Positions 27,132 to 35,760 of a stretch of DNA of 64,000 nt are shown here, in pieces. Every line of letters begins with the position of its first letter. Positions within the stretch are counted from its first letter, which is position 1. Under the pieces are notes generated by a model, which did no database searches, had not been told where the DNA came from, and was given only the letters and a program-made list of their open reading frames with translations. The position numbers and the translations under genes are program-made. Origin of the DNA: Arthrobacter sp. FW306-2-2C-D06B (GTDB lineage: Bacteria > Actinomycetota > Actinomycetes > Actinomycetales > Micrococcaceae); the NCBI RefSeq assembly GCF_021789175.1, contig NZ_CP084560.1:1984001-2048000 (forward strand), read 5' to 3'.

Positions 27132-28156
27132 GGCTGCCGCCGTCGTCGGGCCTGCGGCGTGAGTTCGTGGGTTCCGTAGCTGTTGTCGTCGGTGTTGACG
27201 GTGACTCCGGGTGCGACGAGTTGGTCGATGCGGTCCAGCACGTCTGTGCTCAGGGTGATGTCCGCGGCGGGCAGGTAGGACTCGAGCTGTTCCATGGTGC
27301 GTGGGCCGACGATGGCGGCCGTGACGCCGGGGTGGTTGATCACGAACGCGATGGCCAGCTCGATGAGCGTCATACCGGCTTGTTCGGCGAGCTGGGCCAA
27401 GTCTTCGACGATGTCGAGTTTTCGCTGGTTGGCCAGGCTGCCCATGTCGAACCGGGCGCTAGGGCGGGCTGCAGAGGTGGGTGCGGACGCGGAGTTTTTG
27501 CGCCAGCGTCCGGAGAGCCAGCCGCCGCTGAGCGGGCTGTAGGTGAGGGTGCCCATGCCGTGTCGTTGGACAGTGGGAAGGATGTCTTCTTCGATGCCGC
27601 GGACCAGGATCGAATACGGCGGCTGCTCGGTGACGAACCGCTCCAGGTTCCGTTCCCTCGATGCCCACTGGGCTTCGACGATCTGGGATCCGGAGTAGGA
27701 GGAGGAGCCGATGTACCGGACTTTGCCTTGGCGGACGAGGTCGGTGAGGGCTCCGAGGGTTTCTTCGACGTCGGTGTCGGGGCTGGGCCGGTGGACCTGG
27801 TAGAGGTCGATGTAGTCGGTGTCCAGGCGTCGAAGGGAGTTCTCGACCTCACGGATGATCCAGCGGCGGGATCCGCCGCGCTGGTTGGGATCGCGTTCGT
27901 TCATGGGCATGAAGAACTTCGTGGCAAGGAACACGCCATCACGCCGGCCGTCCAGTGCCTGCCCGACGATTTCCTCGGATGCCCCGCCTGAATAGACGTC
28001 TGCGGTGTCGATGAAGTTGATGCCCGCGTCAAGGGCGCGGTGGATGATGCGGACGGAATCGGCGATGTCGTTGTTGCCCCAGGGGCCGAACATCATCGCA
28101 CCGAGACACAAAGGGCTGACTTGCACGCCGGTGCGGCCGAGGGGACGGTATTCCAT
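27128..28156 (-). CDS. Aldo/keto reductase
   Basis: NADPH-dependent carbonyl reductase of 342 residues with the (beta/alpha)8 barrel signatures. The catalytic residues are Asp50 and Tyr55 in FIDTADVYSGG, Lys80 in VFLATKF, and a His in YQVHRPSP. AIVGPRTMEQLESYL near the C-terminus is the coenzyme-binding end. ATG at 28156 has an AAGGAA site; the frame is open further upstream without a site. It is followed by the overlapping NTF2-like gene. The family detoxifies aldehydes and ketones; the substrate here is unknown. Confidence 0.92.
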   Translation of the reverse strand: MEYRPLGRTGVQVSPLCLGAMMFGPWGNNDIADSVRIIHRALDAGINFIDTADVYSGGASEEIVGQALDGRRDGVFLATKFFMPMNERDPNQRGGSRRWIIREVENSLRRLDTDYIDLYQVHRPSPDTDVEETLGALTDLVRQGKVRYIGSSSYSGSQIVEAQWASRERNLERFVTEQPPYSILVRGIEEDILPTVQRHGMGTLTYSPLSGGWLSGRWRKNSASAPTSAARPSARFDMGSLANQRKLDIVEDLAQLAEQAGMTLIELAIAFVINHPGVTAAIVGPRTMEQLESYLPAADITLSTDVLDRIDQLVAPGVTVNTDDNSYGTHELTPQARRRRQP

Positions 28157-28309
28157 GGTGTTCCTTCTCTTGGTCTTAGGTCTTGGGGTCTCAGGCTTCG
28201 GGGATGACCACGGCAAAGCGCTCCGGCCGCCAGTGCGGCCTAGACGGCCGCCGCCGTCTGCTCCGGGGCACTTCGGAAGACACCCAGGCCGGGGGCGGCA
28301 TTGTTGTCG

Positions 28310-29341
28310 TTAGGGGCGGACGAGTACTTTGAGCGCTTCGCGGTCGGCCATGGCCTTGTAGCCAGCAGGAACGTCGTCCATGCCGATGGTGCGATCGAAG
28401 ACCTTGCCAGGGTTGATGGTGCCGTCGAGCACGAGCGGCAGCAGTTCCTCGATGTATGCCCTTGCGGGTGCGACGCCACCGGTGAGCGTGATGTTGCGCA
28501 TGAACTCGGGGAAGCCGAGCGGTACCTCGGAGAACTGAGGGGCACCGACCCGGCTGATGACGCCGCCGTCACGGACGACGCCGATCGCCATCTCGATCGC
28601 CGGCTTGAGGCCGACGGCTTCGAGGACGGCGTGGGTTCCGTCGCCGTTGGTGAGTTCCTTGACCTTGGCGATGCCCTCTTCGCCGCGTCCGGCGACGACG
28701 TCGGTCGCACCGAATTCGCGGCCGAGTTCGGTGCGGGCCTCGTGCCGGCCCATGAGGATGATGCGCGAGGCGCCCATGAGCTTGGCGGAGAGAACGGCGC
28801 AGAGGCCAACTGCGCCGTCGCCGATCACGGTGACTGTCTCGCCCGGCTGGATTCCGGCCTTCTTGGCCGCGTGGTATCCGGTTGACATGACATCGGAAAG
28901 GCTCAGCAGTGACGGGATCAGCTTCTCATCGAAGCCGGACGGGACGACGACGAGGGTGCCCGCTGCCTGGGGGACCCGGGCGAATTCGCCCTGGCCGCCG
29001 TCGTCGTGCCCGCCCCAGTGGGCGCCGTGGCGGCAGGATGTCTGCAGGCCTTCCTTGCAGAAGTCGCAGGTGCCGTCGGAGGCGACGAACGGTGCAATGA
29101 CAAAATCACCGATCGCCAGACCGGTCACCCCGGAGCCGAGTTCCTCGACGATGCCGACGAACTCGTGGCCCATGCGGGATCCTTCGGCCGAGTCCGGCCT
29201 GGAGGCGTAGGGCCACAGGTCGCTGCCGCAGATGCAGCCGGCGACGATGCGCACGATGGCGTCGGTGGGCTCCTGGATGGTGGGGTTGGGGACGGTTTCG
29301 ACGCGTACGTCTCCGGCGCCATACATCAGTGTTGCTCGCAT
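28310..29341 (-). CDS. Zinc-dependent alcohol dehydrogenase (MDR family)
   Basis: Medium-chain dehydrogenase of 343 residues. The catalytic zinc site is Cys38 (CICGSDLW) with His59-Glu60 (MGHEFVG). A structural zinc lobe contains Cys92, Cys95 and Cys103, and the NAD(P) loop is VIGDGAVGLCAV. ATG at 29341 is preceded by AAGGAAT. It lies between the MFS gene (103 bases upstream) and the aldo/keto reductase (153 bases downstream), so it could be part of one long unit. It resembles IMP-dehydrogenase-neighbour and quinone-reductase-like ADHs; the substrate is unknown. Confidence 0.92.
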   Translation of the reverse strand: MRATLMYGAGDVRVETVPNPTIQEPTDAIVRIVAGCICGSDLWPYASRPDSAEGSRMGHEFVGIVEELGSGVTGLAIGDFVIAPFVASDGTCDFCKEGLQTSCRHGAHWGGHDDGGQGEFARVPQAAGTLVVVPSGFDEKLIPSLLSLSDVMSTGYHAAKKAGIQPGETVTVIGDGAVGLCAVLSAKLMGASRIILMGRHEARTELGREFGATDVVAGRGEEGIAKVKELTNGDGTHAVLEAVGLKPAIEMAIGVVRDGGVISRVGAPQFSEVPLGFPEFMRNITLTGGVAPARAYIEELLPLVLDGTINPGKVFDRTIGMDDVPAGYKAMADREALKVLVRP

Positions 29342-29444
29342 GTTGGGATTCCTTACTGGGTAGTCGGCCGGTTTCCAGTCAACACCGGTCACGGACCTTG
29401 TGGGAGTGCATGTCAGTACCCCGTTGAAGTGCGGGGTTGATGGG

Positions 29445-30905
29445 TCAGTGCGTGGTCTCGGCCAGGGCCATGGGCTGCGCCGCTGGAAGTGTTCTGGTGC
29501 GGCGGGCTGCCAGGTCGGCGGGCAGGATGAGGGCCGCGGTGACGGCCAGTGCCAGGAGCAGGAGGATGCTGCCTGTCGTGAGTGCGGTGCTGGCCTGGGC
29601 GGCCAGGTGCGCGACGGCGGAACCCGCCGCCGGGACGGTGGCTGCGGCGGCGACCGCGATGCCGAGCCCGAGGCAGGTGCCCACCTGATGGAAGGTGTTC
29701 ACGAGCCCGGATGCGGCGCCGGCGTCGGACGCGGGGGCTCCCGTGATGCCGAAGGAGGTCAGGGGCGCGAACGCGAGGCCCTGCCCGGCTCCGATGAGGA
29801 TCATCGGCAGGGCCACCCCGGTCAGATAGCTGGAGTCGGTGCCGGCCCGGCTGAGCCAGAACATCCCGGCGAGGGTGATCAGTATCCCGGCCAGGAGCGG
29901 GAGCGAGCCCGGCATCTTGCCAACGAGCCGGGGGATGCTCATCGCGACGGCGAAGTTCACTGCTGTCATGGGCAGGAATCCGAGTCCGGCCTGTAGGGGG
30001 TCGAAGCCGAGTACTTCCTGCATGAACTGGGTGGTGAAGAAGAAGAACGCGATCATGGCTCCGAGGTACAGGAAGCGGGCGACGTAGGCGCCGGTGCGGC
30101 GGCGGCTCCGGAACAGGCGCAGCGGCATGATCGGCTGGGCCGCTCTGCGTTCGATCAGCACGAACACGACCAGGAGCACGACGCCGGCGGTGACGGCGGT
30201 GAGCGTGACCGGCGGGTTCCAGCCGGCGTCGGCGGTGTTGATGATGCCGAACACGAGCGCGCCGACACCGAGGGTCGCGCTGAGCGCGCCGAATGCGTCG
30301 AAGCGGCCGCGGGCCCGGCCTGATTCCGGGATGAACCGGGGAGCGAGGGCGATCATCGCGGCGCCGATCGGTACGTTGACGAAGAACCCGGCCCGCCAGG
30401 AGATCCAGTGGGCCAGGGCACCGCCGATGACCAGCCCCAGGCTGGCGCCGATCCCCGCGGTCGCGCCGTACAGGGCCACGGCCCGGGTGCGCTCACGTCC
30501 TTCCGGGAAGCTCGCGGTGAGCAGGGACAGTGAGGCGGGTGCGACGATCGCCGCCCCGATACCCTGGACCGCGCGGCCGGCGATCGCCCACCAGCCCTCC
30601 GGTGCGACGCCGATCAGCAGCGAGGCGATCGAGAACACCACGAGCCCGAACACGAACACCCGACGGCGCCCGAGCAGGTCTCCTGCCCGGGAGCCGAGGA
30701 GCAGCAGGCCGCCGAAGACCAGCGTGTACGCGTCCTGGACCCAGGAGAGCTCGCCGGTGCTCAGCCGCAGTTCTGCCTGCAGGCTCGGCAGGGCAGTGAA
30801 GATGACAGAGTTGTCCAGGAGGATCATGAAGTAGCTGGCGAGGATGATCGCCAGGATCGCTCCCGGGTGGGAGGCTGTTGCGCGTTCAGGTTTCATGCTT
30901 TCCAT
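29445..30905 (-). CDS. MFS transporter, DHA2 (14-helix) drug exporter type
   Basis: Membrane drug:proton antiporter of 486 residues. The helix-1 segment MILLDNSVIFTALPSLQAEL and the loop SRAGDLLGRRRVF (motif A) are diagnostic of EmrB/QacA-type exporters. LGLVIGGALAHWISWRAGFF contains motif C, and 14 hydrophobic stretches fit. The frame is open for 324 codons more upstream, but that extension is Arg/Gly-rich antisense of the XRE gene. I place the start at ATG 30905 (or 30896). It is divergent from the XRE regulator across 93 bases, so that regulator probably controls it. Confidence 0.92.
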   Translation of the reverse strand: MESMKPERATASHPGAILAIILASYFMILLDNSVIFTALPSLQAELRLSTGELSWVQDAYTLVFGGLLLLGSRAGDLLGRRRVFVFGLVVFSIASLLIGVAPEGWWAIAGRAVQGIGAAIVAPASLSLLTASFPEGRERTRAVALYGATAGIGASLGLVIGGALAHWISWRAGFFVNVPIGAAMIALAPRFIPESGRARGRFDAFGALSATLGVGALVFGIINTADAGWNPPVTLTAVTAGVVLLVVFVLIERRAAQPIMPLRLFRSRRRTGAYVARFLYLGAMIAFFFFTTQFMQEVLGFDPLQAGLGFLPMTAVNFAVAMSIPRLVGKMPGSLPLLAGILITLAGMFWLSRAGTDSSYLTGVALPMILIGAGQGLAFAPLTSFGITGAPASDAGAASGLVNTFHQVGTCLGLGIAVAAAATVPAAGSAVAHLAAQASTALTTGSILLLLALAVTAALILPADLAARRTRTLPAAQPMALAETTH

Positions 30906-30998
30906 GCAACCGTGATTCCGTGCGGGCCGGGAGTCACGGCCGTTCCGGGTAACGCCAGTGCCTCCCTCGTCCCGTCGACCGCGCGTAGCGTGGATGCC
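30906..30998. promoter_or_regulatory. Divergent promoter region of MFS exporter and XRE regulator
   Basis: Only 93 bases separate the two starts. On the plus strand a -10-like TAGCGT at 30986-30991 places the transcription start on, or next to, the regulator's ATG, so a leaderless mRNA is possible. The -35 position is not conserved. No clear palindrome is visible. Confidence 0.4.
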
Positions 30999-31880
30999 AT
31001 GACACACAGCGAGGACGTGCGGAAGTTCCTGACCTCCCGCCGCGCAAGGATCACCCCCGATGAGGCCGGGCTGCCGGTCTACGGCGGCAACCGGCGGGTT
31101 AGCGGGCTGCGCCGGGAGGAAGTGGCGATGCTCGCAGGGATGAGCATCGACTACTACATCCGCCTCGAGCGCGGAAACCTCTCCGGCGCCTCGGACAGTG
31201 TCCTCGAAGCCCTCGGCCGTGCGTTGAAGCTCGACGACGCCGAAACGGCCCACCTCTTTGACCTGGCCCGCGCAGCCTCCGCTTCGCCCCGGGTCCGGCG
31301 CCGGCACAGCCCGCAGACGGTGCGGCCGAGCGTGCAACGGGTCATCGAGGCGATCACGGCGGCACCGGCCTGGGTCCGCAACGACCGCGGGGATGTCCTC
31401 GCCGCCAACGAACTGGGCCGTGCCCTGTATCTGGACATGATGGCAGAGGTGACTGCCCCGCCGAACAGCGCGCGCTTCACCTTCCTGAACCCGAAAGCGC
31501 GGGAGTTCTTCGCCGACTGGGAACGCGCAGCGGACGACATCGTCGCTGTCCTGCGCTCCACCGCCGGGAAAAACCCGTACGACAAGGACCTCACGGACCT
31601 GATCGGTGAACTCTCCACCCGCAGCGAAGAGTTCCGCACCCGGTGGGCCCGTCACGACGTGAAGTACCACCGCGCCGGCCGCAAACGCCTGCACCACCCG
31701 ATCGTCGGGGACCTGGACCTTAGCTTTGAAGCTCTGGAACTCCCCGCGGACCCTGGACTGCGTATCAACGTCTACACGGCGGACCCCGGGACCCCCTCCG
31801 AGGACGCCCTGAAAGTCCTCGCCAGCTGGGCCGCCACCCAGCGGGAGACCACGCACAATGCGGTCAAGGAGAAACAATGA
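30999..31880 (+). CDS. XRE-family regulator, MmyB-like
   Basis: DNA-binding regulator of 293 residues. The helix-turn-helix spans roughly residues 28-70 (LRREEVAMLAGMSIDYYIRL then ERGNLSGASDSVLEALGRAL). The C-terminal two-thirds is the MmyB-like ligand-binding domain (APAWVRNDRGDVLAANELGR, then DPGLRINVYTADPGTPSEDA). Proteins of this type often sit beside oxidoreductases and exporters and may sense small hydrophobic ligands. No Shine-Dalgarno is seen before ATG 30999. Its stop overlaps the next gene's ATG by four bases. Confidence 0.9.
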   Translation: MTHSEDVRKFLTSRRARITPDEAGLPVYGGNRRVSGLRREEVAMLAGMSIDYYIRLERGNLSGASDSVLEALGRALKLDDAETAHLFDLARAASASPRVRRRHSPQTVRPSVQRVIEAITAAPAWVRNDRGDVLAANELGRALYLDMMAEVTAPPNSARFTFLNPKAREFFADWERAADDIVAVLRSTAGKNPYDKDLTDLIGELSTRSEEFRTRWARHDVKYHRAGRKRLHHPIVGDLDLSFEALELPADPGLRINVYTADPGTPSEDALKVLASWAATQRETTHNAVKEKQ

Positions 31881-32665
31881 ACGGCCGTCCCTCCACTGTC
31901 CTGATCGTCGGTGCCACGGGCAGCATCGGCCGCCATGCCGTGGCGGAGGCGCTGAGTCAGGGTTACGCGGTCCGTGCGCTCGTGCGTGACCAGGCCCGCG
32001 CCGCCCGCCTTCTTCCCGAAGGGGTGGACCTGGTGATCGGGGATCTGACCCGTCCGGACACCCTCGGCCCGGCCGTCGAGGGAGTCGACGCGATCGTGTT
32101 CACCCACGGATCCACGACCAGTGAACAGGACGTGCGGGACAACGACTACGCCGGCGTCGCCAACGTCCTCCGCGCCGTGGACGGCCGCCGGGCACGCATT
32201 GCCCTGATGACCGCTATCGGCACCACCCGACCCGGCGTCGCCTACGCCCAATGGAAACTGCGCAGCGAGCGGCTCGTCCGCGCCAGCGGCAACCCCTACA
32301 CGATCGTGCGGCCCGGCTGGTTCGACTACAACCAAGCCGGCCAGCGGACGATCGTCATGCTCCAGGGGGATCGGCGACAGACCGGCTCACCCAAAGACGG
32401 CGTCATCGCCCGGGACCAGATCGCCCGCGTCCTCATCGACAGCCTGCACCTCGATGCCGCCGACCACAAAACCTTCGAACTCATCGCAGACTACGGACCC
32501 GCACAAGACGACCTCACCACAGTCTTCCACTCCTTGACGCCGGACTCAGCAGGGTCTCTCGACGCGCCCGAAGACGTAATCAACCTCCCTCTGGACCGTG
32601 AACCCGAAACGTTCCGTCATGACCTCGCCACGATTTCGGCAGGGAACGACACCGCCGAAGGCTAG
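31877..32665 (+). CDS. NmrA/atypical-SDR NAD(P)-binding protein
   Basis: A 262-residue Rossmann protein with the atypical-SDR glycine loop VLIVGATGSIGRHAVAEAL at the N-terminus. ALVRDQARAARLL supplies the NADP-selective arginine region. FDYNQAGQ follows the core, and there is no standard YxxxK catalytic pair. It resembles NAD(P)H-binding sugar epimerase/NmrA-like redox sensors. It is translationally coupled to the XRE gene (ATGA overlap), so the two form a regulator-plus-redox-protein unit. Confidence 0.85.
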   Translation: MNGRPSTVLIVGATGSIGRHAVAEALSQGYAVRALVRDQARAARLLPEGVDLVIGDLTRPDTLGPAVEGVDAIVFTHGSTTSEQDVRDNDYAGVANVLRAVDGRRARIALMTAIGTTRPGVAYAQWKLRSERLVRASGNPYTIVRPGWFDYNQAGQRTIVMLQGDRRQTGSPKDGVIARDQIARVLIDSLHLDAADHKTFELIADYGPAQDDLTTVFHSLTPDSAGSLDAPEDVINLPLDREPETFRHDLATISAGNDTAEG

Positions 32666-32801
32666 CGGCTGGCCTCCTCACAGGGTTGGGCTGCCGGGCT
32701 TGGCGTCACTTTCGCCGGACGGAACAGGAAACTCCGGGACGAGCCCGCCACACGCACATCTTGCCATCGCCCCATCCACGACAAAGAAACAGGGGATCAC
32801 C

Positions 32802-33629
32802 ATGAGCGAGGTCATCGTTGTCATCGGGGCCGGGTCGATCGGCGAGGCCATCGCCCGCCGCGTGAGCGCGGGCAAGCACGTTGTGTTGGCGGACCTGAAC
32901 CAGGACAACGCCGACGCGGCGGCCGAAGTGTTGGGCAATGCCGGGTTCGACGTCAGCACGATGACCGTTGATGTGTCCTCCCACGAGTCCGTCCGCGCCG
33001 TGGTCCAGGCGGCCACAGCACTCGGCAACGTCACCGGGCTCATCCACGCGGCAGGTGTCTCACCCAGCCAGGCCTCGCCGGCCGCCATCCTCGCCGTGGA
33101 CCTCTACGGGACCGCGGTGCTGCTCGAGGAATTCGGGAACGTCATCGCACCCGGCGGAGCCGGCGTCGTCATCGCCTCACAATCAGGGCACCGCCTCGGC
33201 GCGCTGACCGCCGAAGAGAACGCCGCCCTCGCCACGACACCGGCCGATGCTCTGCTGATCCTGCCCATGCTTCGGCCGGACCAAGTCACGGATTCCCTCC
33301 ACGCCTATCAACTGGCCAAGCGCGGCAACTCGCTACGCGTCAAGGCCGAAGCCGTACAGTGGGGTAAACGCGGCGCGCGGATCAACACCATCAGCCCGAG
33401 CATCATCTTCACGCCCCTGGCCAAAGACGAGCTGACCGAGCCCCGCGGAGAGGGGTACCGGTACATGATCGAACTCTCCCCAGTGGGACGGGGCGGAACC
33501 CCTGACGAGGTCGGCACCGTGGGAGCGCTCCTGATGGGCGCCGACCGTGCTTTCATCACAGGCAGCGACTTCCTCATGGACGGTGGCGTCACGGCATCCT
33601 TTTTCTACGGTGAGCTCGCCCACCACTGA
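32802..33629 (+). CDS. SDR-family oxidoreductase
   Basis: Classical short-chain dehydrogenase of 275 residues. It has the cofactor loop GAGSIGEAIARR, the NAD-type acidic residue in VLADLNQDN, HAAGVSP, the catalytic serine in IASQSGH, and the Tyr/Lys pair in YQLAKRGN. ITGSDFLMDGGVTASFF lies at the C-terminus. ATG at 32802 has an AGGGGA site. It is 136 bases after the NmrA-like gene on the same strand, probably in the same regulon. Substrate unknown. Confidence 0.92.
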   Translation: MSEVIVVIGAGSIGEAIARRVSAGKHVVLADLNQDNADAAAEVLGNAGFDVSTMTVDVSSHESVRAVVQAATALGNVTGLIHAAGVSPSQASPAAILAVDLYGTAVLLEEFGNVIAPGGAGVVIASQSGHRLGALTAEENAALATTPADALLILPMLRPDQVTDSLHAYQLAKRGNSLRVKAEAVQWGKRGARINTISPSIIFTPLAKDELTEPRGEGYRYMIELSPVGRGGTPDEVGTVGALLMGADRAFITGSDFLMDGGVTASFFYGELAHH

Positions 33630-33845
33630 GCAAGGCCCTGGGCGGGCCGGCGACTTCCGAAATAGCAATACTCAGCGACAGCCCGCTCAACATCTCGTGT
33701 ACCGTCGGGTACCGGTTCCTCTTCGGGCCCAACAATCCGGCTACACGGGTTGCTCTCTTAGGCAAGCTGAAGACTGCTTAGACGAGCGTCTGCGGGTTCG
33801 AATATAGCCCTGAAGTTGTAGAACCCGTGGGGAATATCATGGATT

Positions 33846-34049
33846 CGGTGTGGATTGTTGACGTACGGCTTGCGGAGCCGTGGTCGCTCGGAGTTACGGA
33901 TCTTGTTCGCCTTTGACCCGGAGCCGAATGCGATCTTGCTCGTCGCAGGAGACAAGGCCGGTAACTGGAGCAAGTGGTACAAAACAAATATCCCGATTGC
34001 GGATCAGCTGTTCGATGATCATGTGAGGATTCTGAAAGGAGGATCGTAA
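33846..34049 (+). pseudogene. RelE/HigB-type toxin remnant (phage Gp49-like), 5' end lost
   Basis: The frame ending at 34049 encodes RSRGRSELRILFAFDP, then AILLVAGDKAGNWSKWYKTN and IPIADQLFDDH. This is the C-terminal half of the HigB/RelE-like toxin family (PF05973), normally about 115 residues. The N-terminal half is not recognisable. The expected HNLKELRPGS region just upstream reads as degenerate sequence in shifted frames. A -AAAGGAGG- site for the following antitoxin overlaps its end. The enzyme as it stands would be non-functional. Confidence 0.7.
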
Positions 34050-34400
34050 TCGCAAAGATTATCGAGGAAATCTTGGCCAAGCGGCCTGTTGACCGGGTGG
34101 CTGTGGACGCCCACAAGAAGCTCCTGCTCGATGAGGCCCGGGCCGATCGGCTTCGCGGAGCTCCGGGAGGCATCCGACCTGACGCAGGTCGAGCTGGCTG
34201 CGCGTCTGCACGTCAGCCAGAACAGGGTGTCCCGTATCGAGCACGGTGACATGGACCGCGCCGCCCAGGTCGATACGCTGCGGTTGCCCGCCCGCTGGCG
34301 AACTCCAGGGGCTTGGAGTCGGAGATCGAATATGGGATCGCCCCAATGCGCTCAATCTTCACGGGTGCCTTCTGGGGACGGCAAAGTTGCCGGCGAAGGT
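34049..34400 (+). pseudogene. HigA-type XRE antitoxin remnant with lost start and frameshift
   Basis: Immediately downstream of the toxin relic. The first frame (from ATC at 34049) reads IAKIIEEILAKRPVDRVAV then DAHKKLLLDEARADRLR. An extra G at about 34157 moves the reading to another frame, ELREASDLTQVELAARLHVS then QNRVSRIEHGDMDRA, the XRE helix-turn-helix. A second shift near 34280 is followed by GELQGLGVGDRIW. The position where ATG should stand, overlapping the toxin TAA, is ATC although AAAGGAGG precedes it. Three separate lesions are visible, so the pair is dead. Confidence 0.75.
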
Positions 34401-34543
34401 GATGCCTTCCCCTAATTTCCTTGCGTTGAATTTCCGTGCGTGAAAATGCGAGAAACCATTGGCCAGGGTAAAGCTATCTGCCCTTCCGGGGTAAGGAAAT
34501 CCTTCATACTCTGCTCATAAACAACGTGAAAGGAGAACGTCCG

Positions 34544-34813
34544 ATGGCCCATCCCAGGAAGCACGACCGGATGTTTCTGACCTGCTATGCCGACACATTC
34601 GGCTACGGCTGGCACCATGTGGACCTGTTCGTCCACGACGAGAACGACCTGGAGGTGAACTGGGTGCACTGGCAGGCGGACCAAGACGGACCGGAGGCAG
34701 CCGATGCCGTCACTGCCCGGATTGAACCGCAGCTCAAGCGTATGACTGAGTGGAAGCATGGAATCAGCGCGAACGGTTCCGAATACTGGACCGCCGACGC
34801 TGCTTGGGCATGA
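34544..34813 (+). CDS. Hypothetical protein, 89 aa
   Basis: Small soluble protein rich in Trp, His and Asp (YGWHHVDLFVHDENDLEVNW, then VHWQADQDGPEAADAV). There is no signal peptide or membrane segment. ATG at 34544 has AAGGAG eight bases upstream, and a strong terminator hairpin follows 27 bases after the stop, so it looks like an independent expressed gene. I do not recognise a domain. Confidence 0.65.
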   Translation: MAHPRKHDRMFLTCYADTFGYGWHHVDLFVHDENDLEVNWVHWQADQDGPEAADAVTARIEPQLKRMTEWKHGISANGSEYWTADAAWA

Positions 34814-34839
34814 AACGGATTGCCGCAAGCCGGCGCTGA

Positions 34840-34891
34840 CGCACGAAGGAAGGTCCCGTTTGAAGATCCAAACGGGACCTTCCTTCGTGCG
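34840..34891. terminator. 23-bp perfect hairpin between convergent genes
   Basis: Arms 34840-34862 and 34869-34891 pair perfectly around a six-base loop (AAGATC). It sits between the small hypothetical gene (+) and the IclR gene (-), so it can end transcription from both sides. Confidence 0.88.
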
Positions 34892-34914
34892 TTGGATCTG
34901 CCTTGCTATTTCGC

Positions 34915-35667
34915 TCAGAAACCTGCAGTTTGGAAGTCTCGGGCTAAGGTTCGTCCCACCGCGATCATCTCGGGCGCAAGCCGCGCGACGTCGATTCTGC
35001 TGATTGGGCCGACTACCGTCAGTGTGGCAGCCGCCAGGTCCCCGATCATGATTGGCACTGAGACAGCGCCGAAGCCGACCACAAGTTCTTGCCGATCGAC
35101 GGCGAAGCCCTGTCGGCGCGTCTTCTCAAGCTCCGCGCGAAGTTGTGCGGCATCGGTGATTGTCCATGGGGTCTTTCGCCGCAATGGCGCGGCGAGTATC
35201 CGCTCACGGAGTTCGGCGTCACCGAATGCCAATAGCGCCTTGCCGGAGGCTCCGCAGTGAAACGGGACCCGGCCCTCCACCTGGGTCACGGTGACGCCTC
35301 CGCCTCGCCGGCTGAAATACTTCTCCAGGAAGAGCACTTCGTTGTCACCGGCATACGCCAGCACGACGGTTTCCCCCGTGCTACGAGCGAGGTCCTCGAG
35401 GTACCTCGCCGCGATCAGGCGGAGCTGGCGGGTGCGCTGGACACGCTGTCCGAGTTCGAAGAGCAGTGGACCGAGCTCGTAGCGTCGCCCCCGCCGGTTC
35501 AAGAATCCGACCTGGACCATCTCCGTCACCAAGCGCAGAACCGTGGTCTTCGCGAGCTGGGTTCGCCGTGCGAGCTCGGATAAACCCAGTACGGGGGACT
35601 CCGCGTCGAAAGCGCCGAGGATTAGGCGGGCTTTCCCCAGCACTGACTCTTTGTCAACACGAGCCAC
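34915..35667 (-). CDS. IclR-family transcriptional regulator
   Basis: Regulator of 250 residues. The winged helix-turn-helix occupies about residues 9-70 (LGLSELARRTQLAKTTVLR, then FLNRRGRRYELGPLL). The C-terminal effector domain has AYAGDNEVLFLEKYFSRRGG and FHCGASGKALLAF, the usual IclR ligand loop. The start is GTG at 35667. The gene is 93 bases from the TetR gene on the same strand and could control either the glycoside operon or a distant catabolic cluster; IclR proteins often govern aromatic or C2 metabolism. Confidence 0.92.
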   Translation of the reverse strand: MARVDKESVLGKARLILGAFDAESPVLGLSELARRTQLAKTTVLRLVTEMVQVGFLNRRGRRYELGPLLFELGQRVQRTRQLRLIAARYLEDLARSTGETVVLAYAGDNEVLFLEKYFSRRGGGVTVTQVEGRVPFHCGASGKALLAFGDAELRERILAAPLRRKTPWTITDAAQLRAELEKTRRQGFAVDRQELVVGFGAVSVPIMIGDLAAATLTVVGPISRIDVARLAPEMIAVGRTLARDFQTAGF

Positions 35668-35760
35668 GATCGTTCACCGCCCTTCGCCCAGGCAAGCCGC
35701 TGTCCCTGCAGCCAGCATGACATGCCTGGGGGGCGCCCAGGGAGGAAACTCATCGCGTCC

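Noticed and set aside
30906..31877. A 324-codon N-terminal extension of the MFS exporter
   Set aside because: The extension lies exactly opposite the XRE gene and has no membrane or domain pattern; the exporter's first helix starts right after ATG 30905.
33785..33800. GGGTTCGAATA, resembling a tRNA T loop
   Set aside because: The flanking bases do not form a T stem or an acceptor end, so it is not a tRNA remnant.
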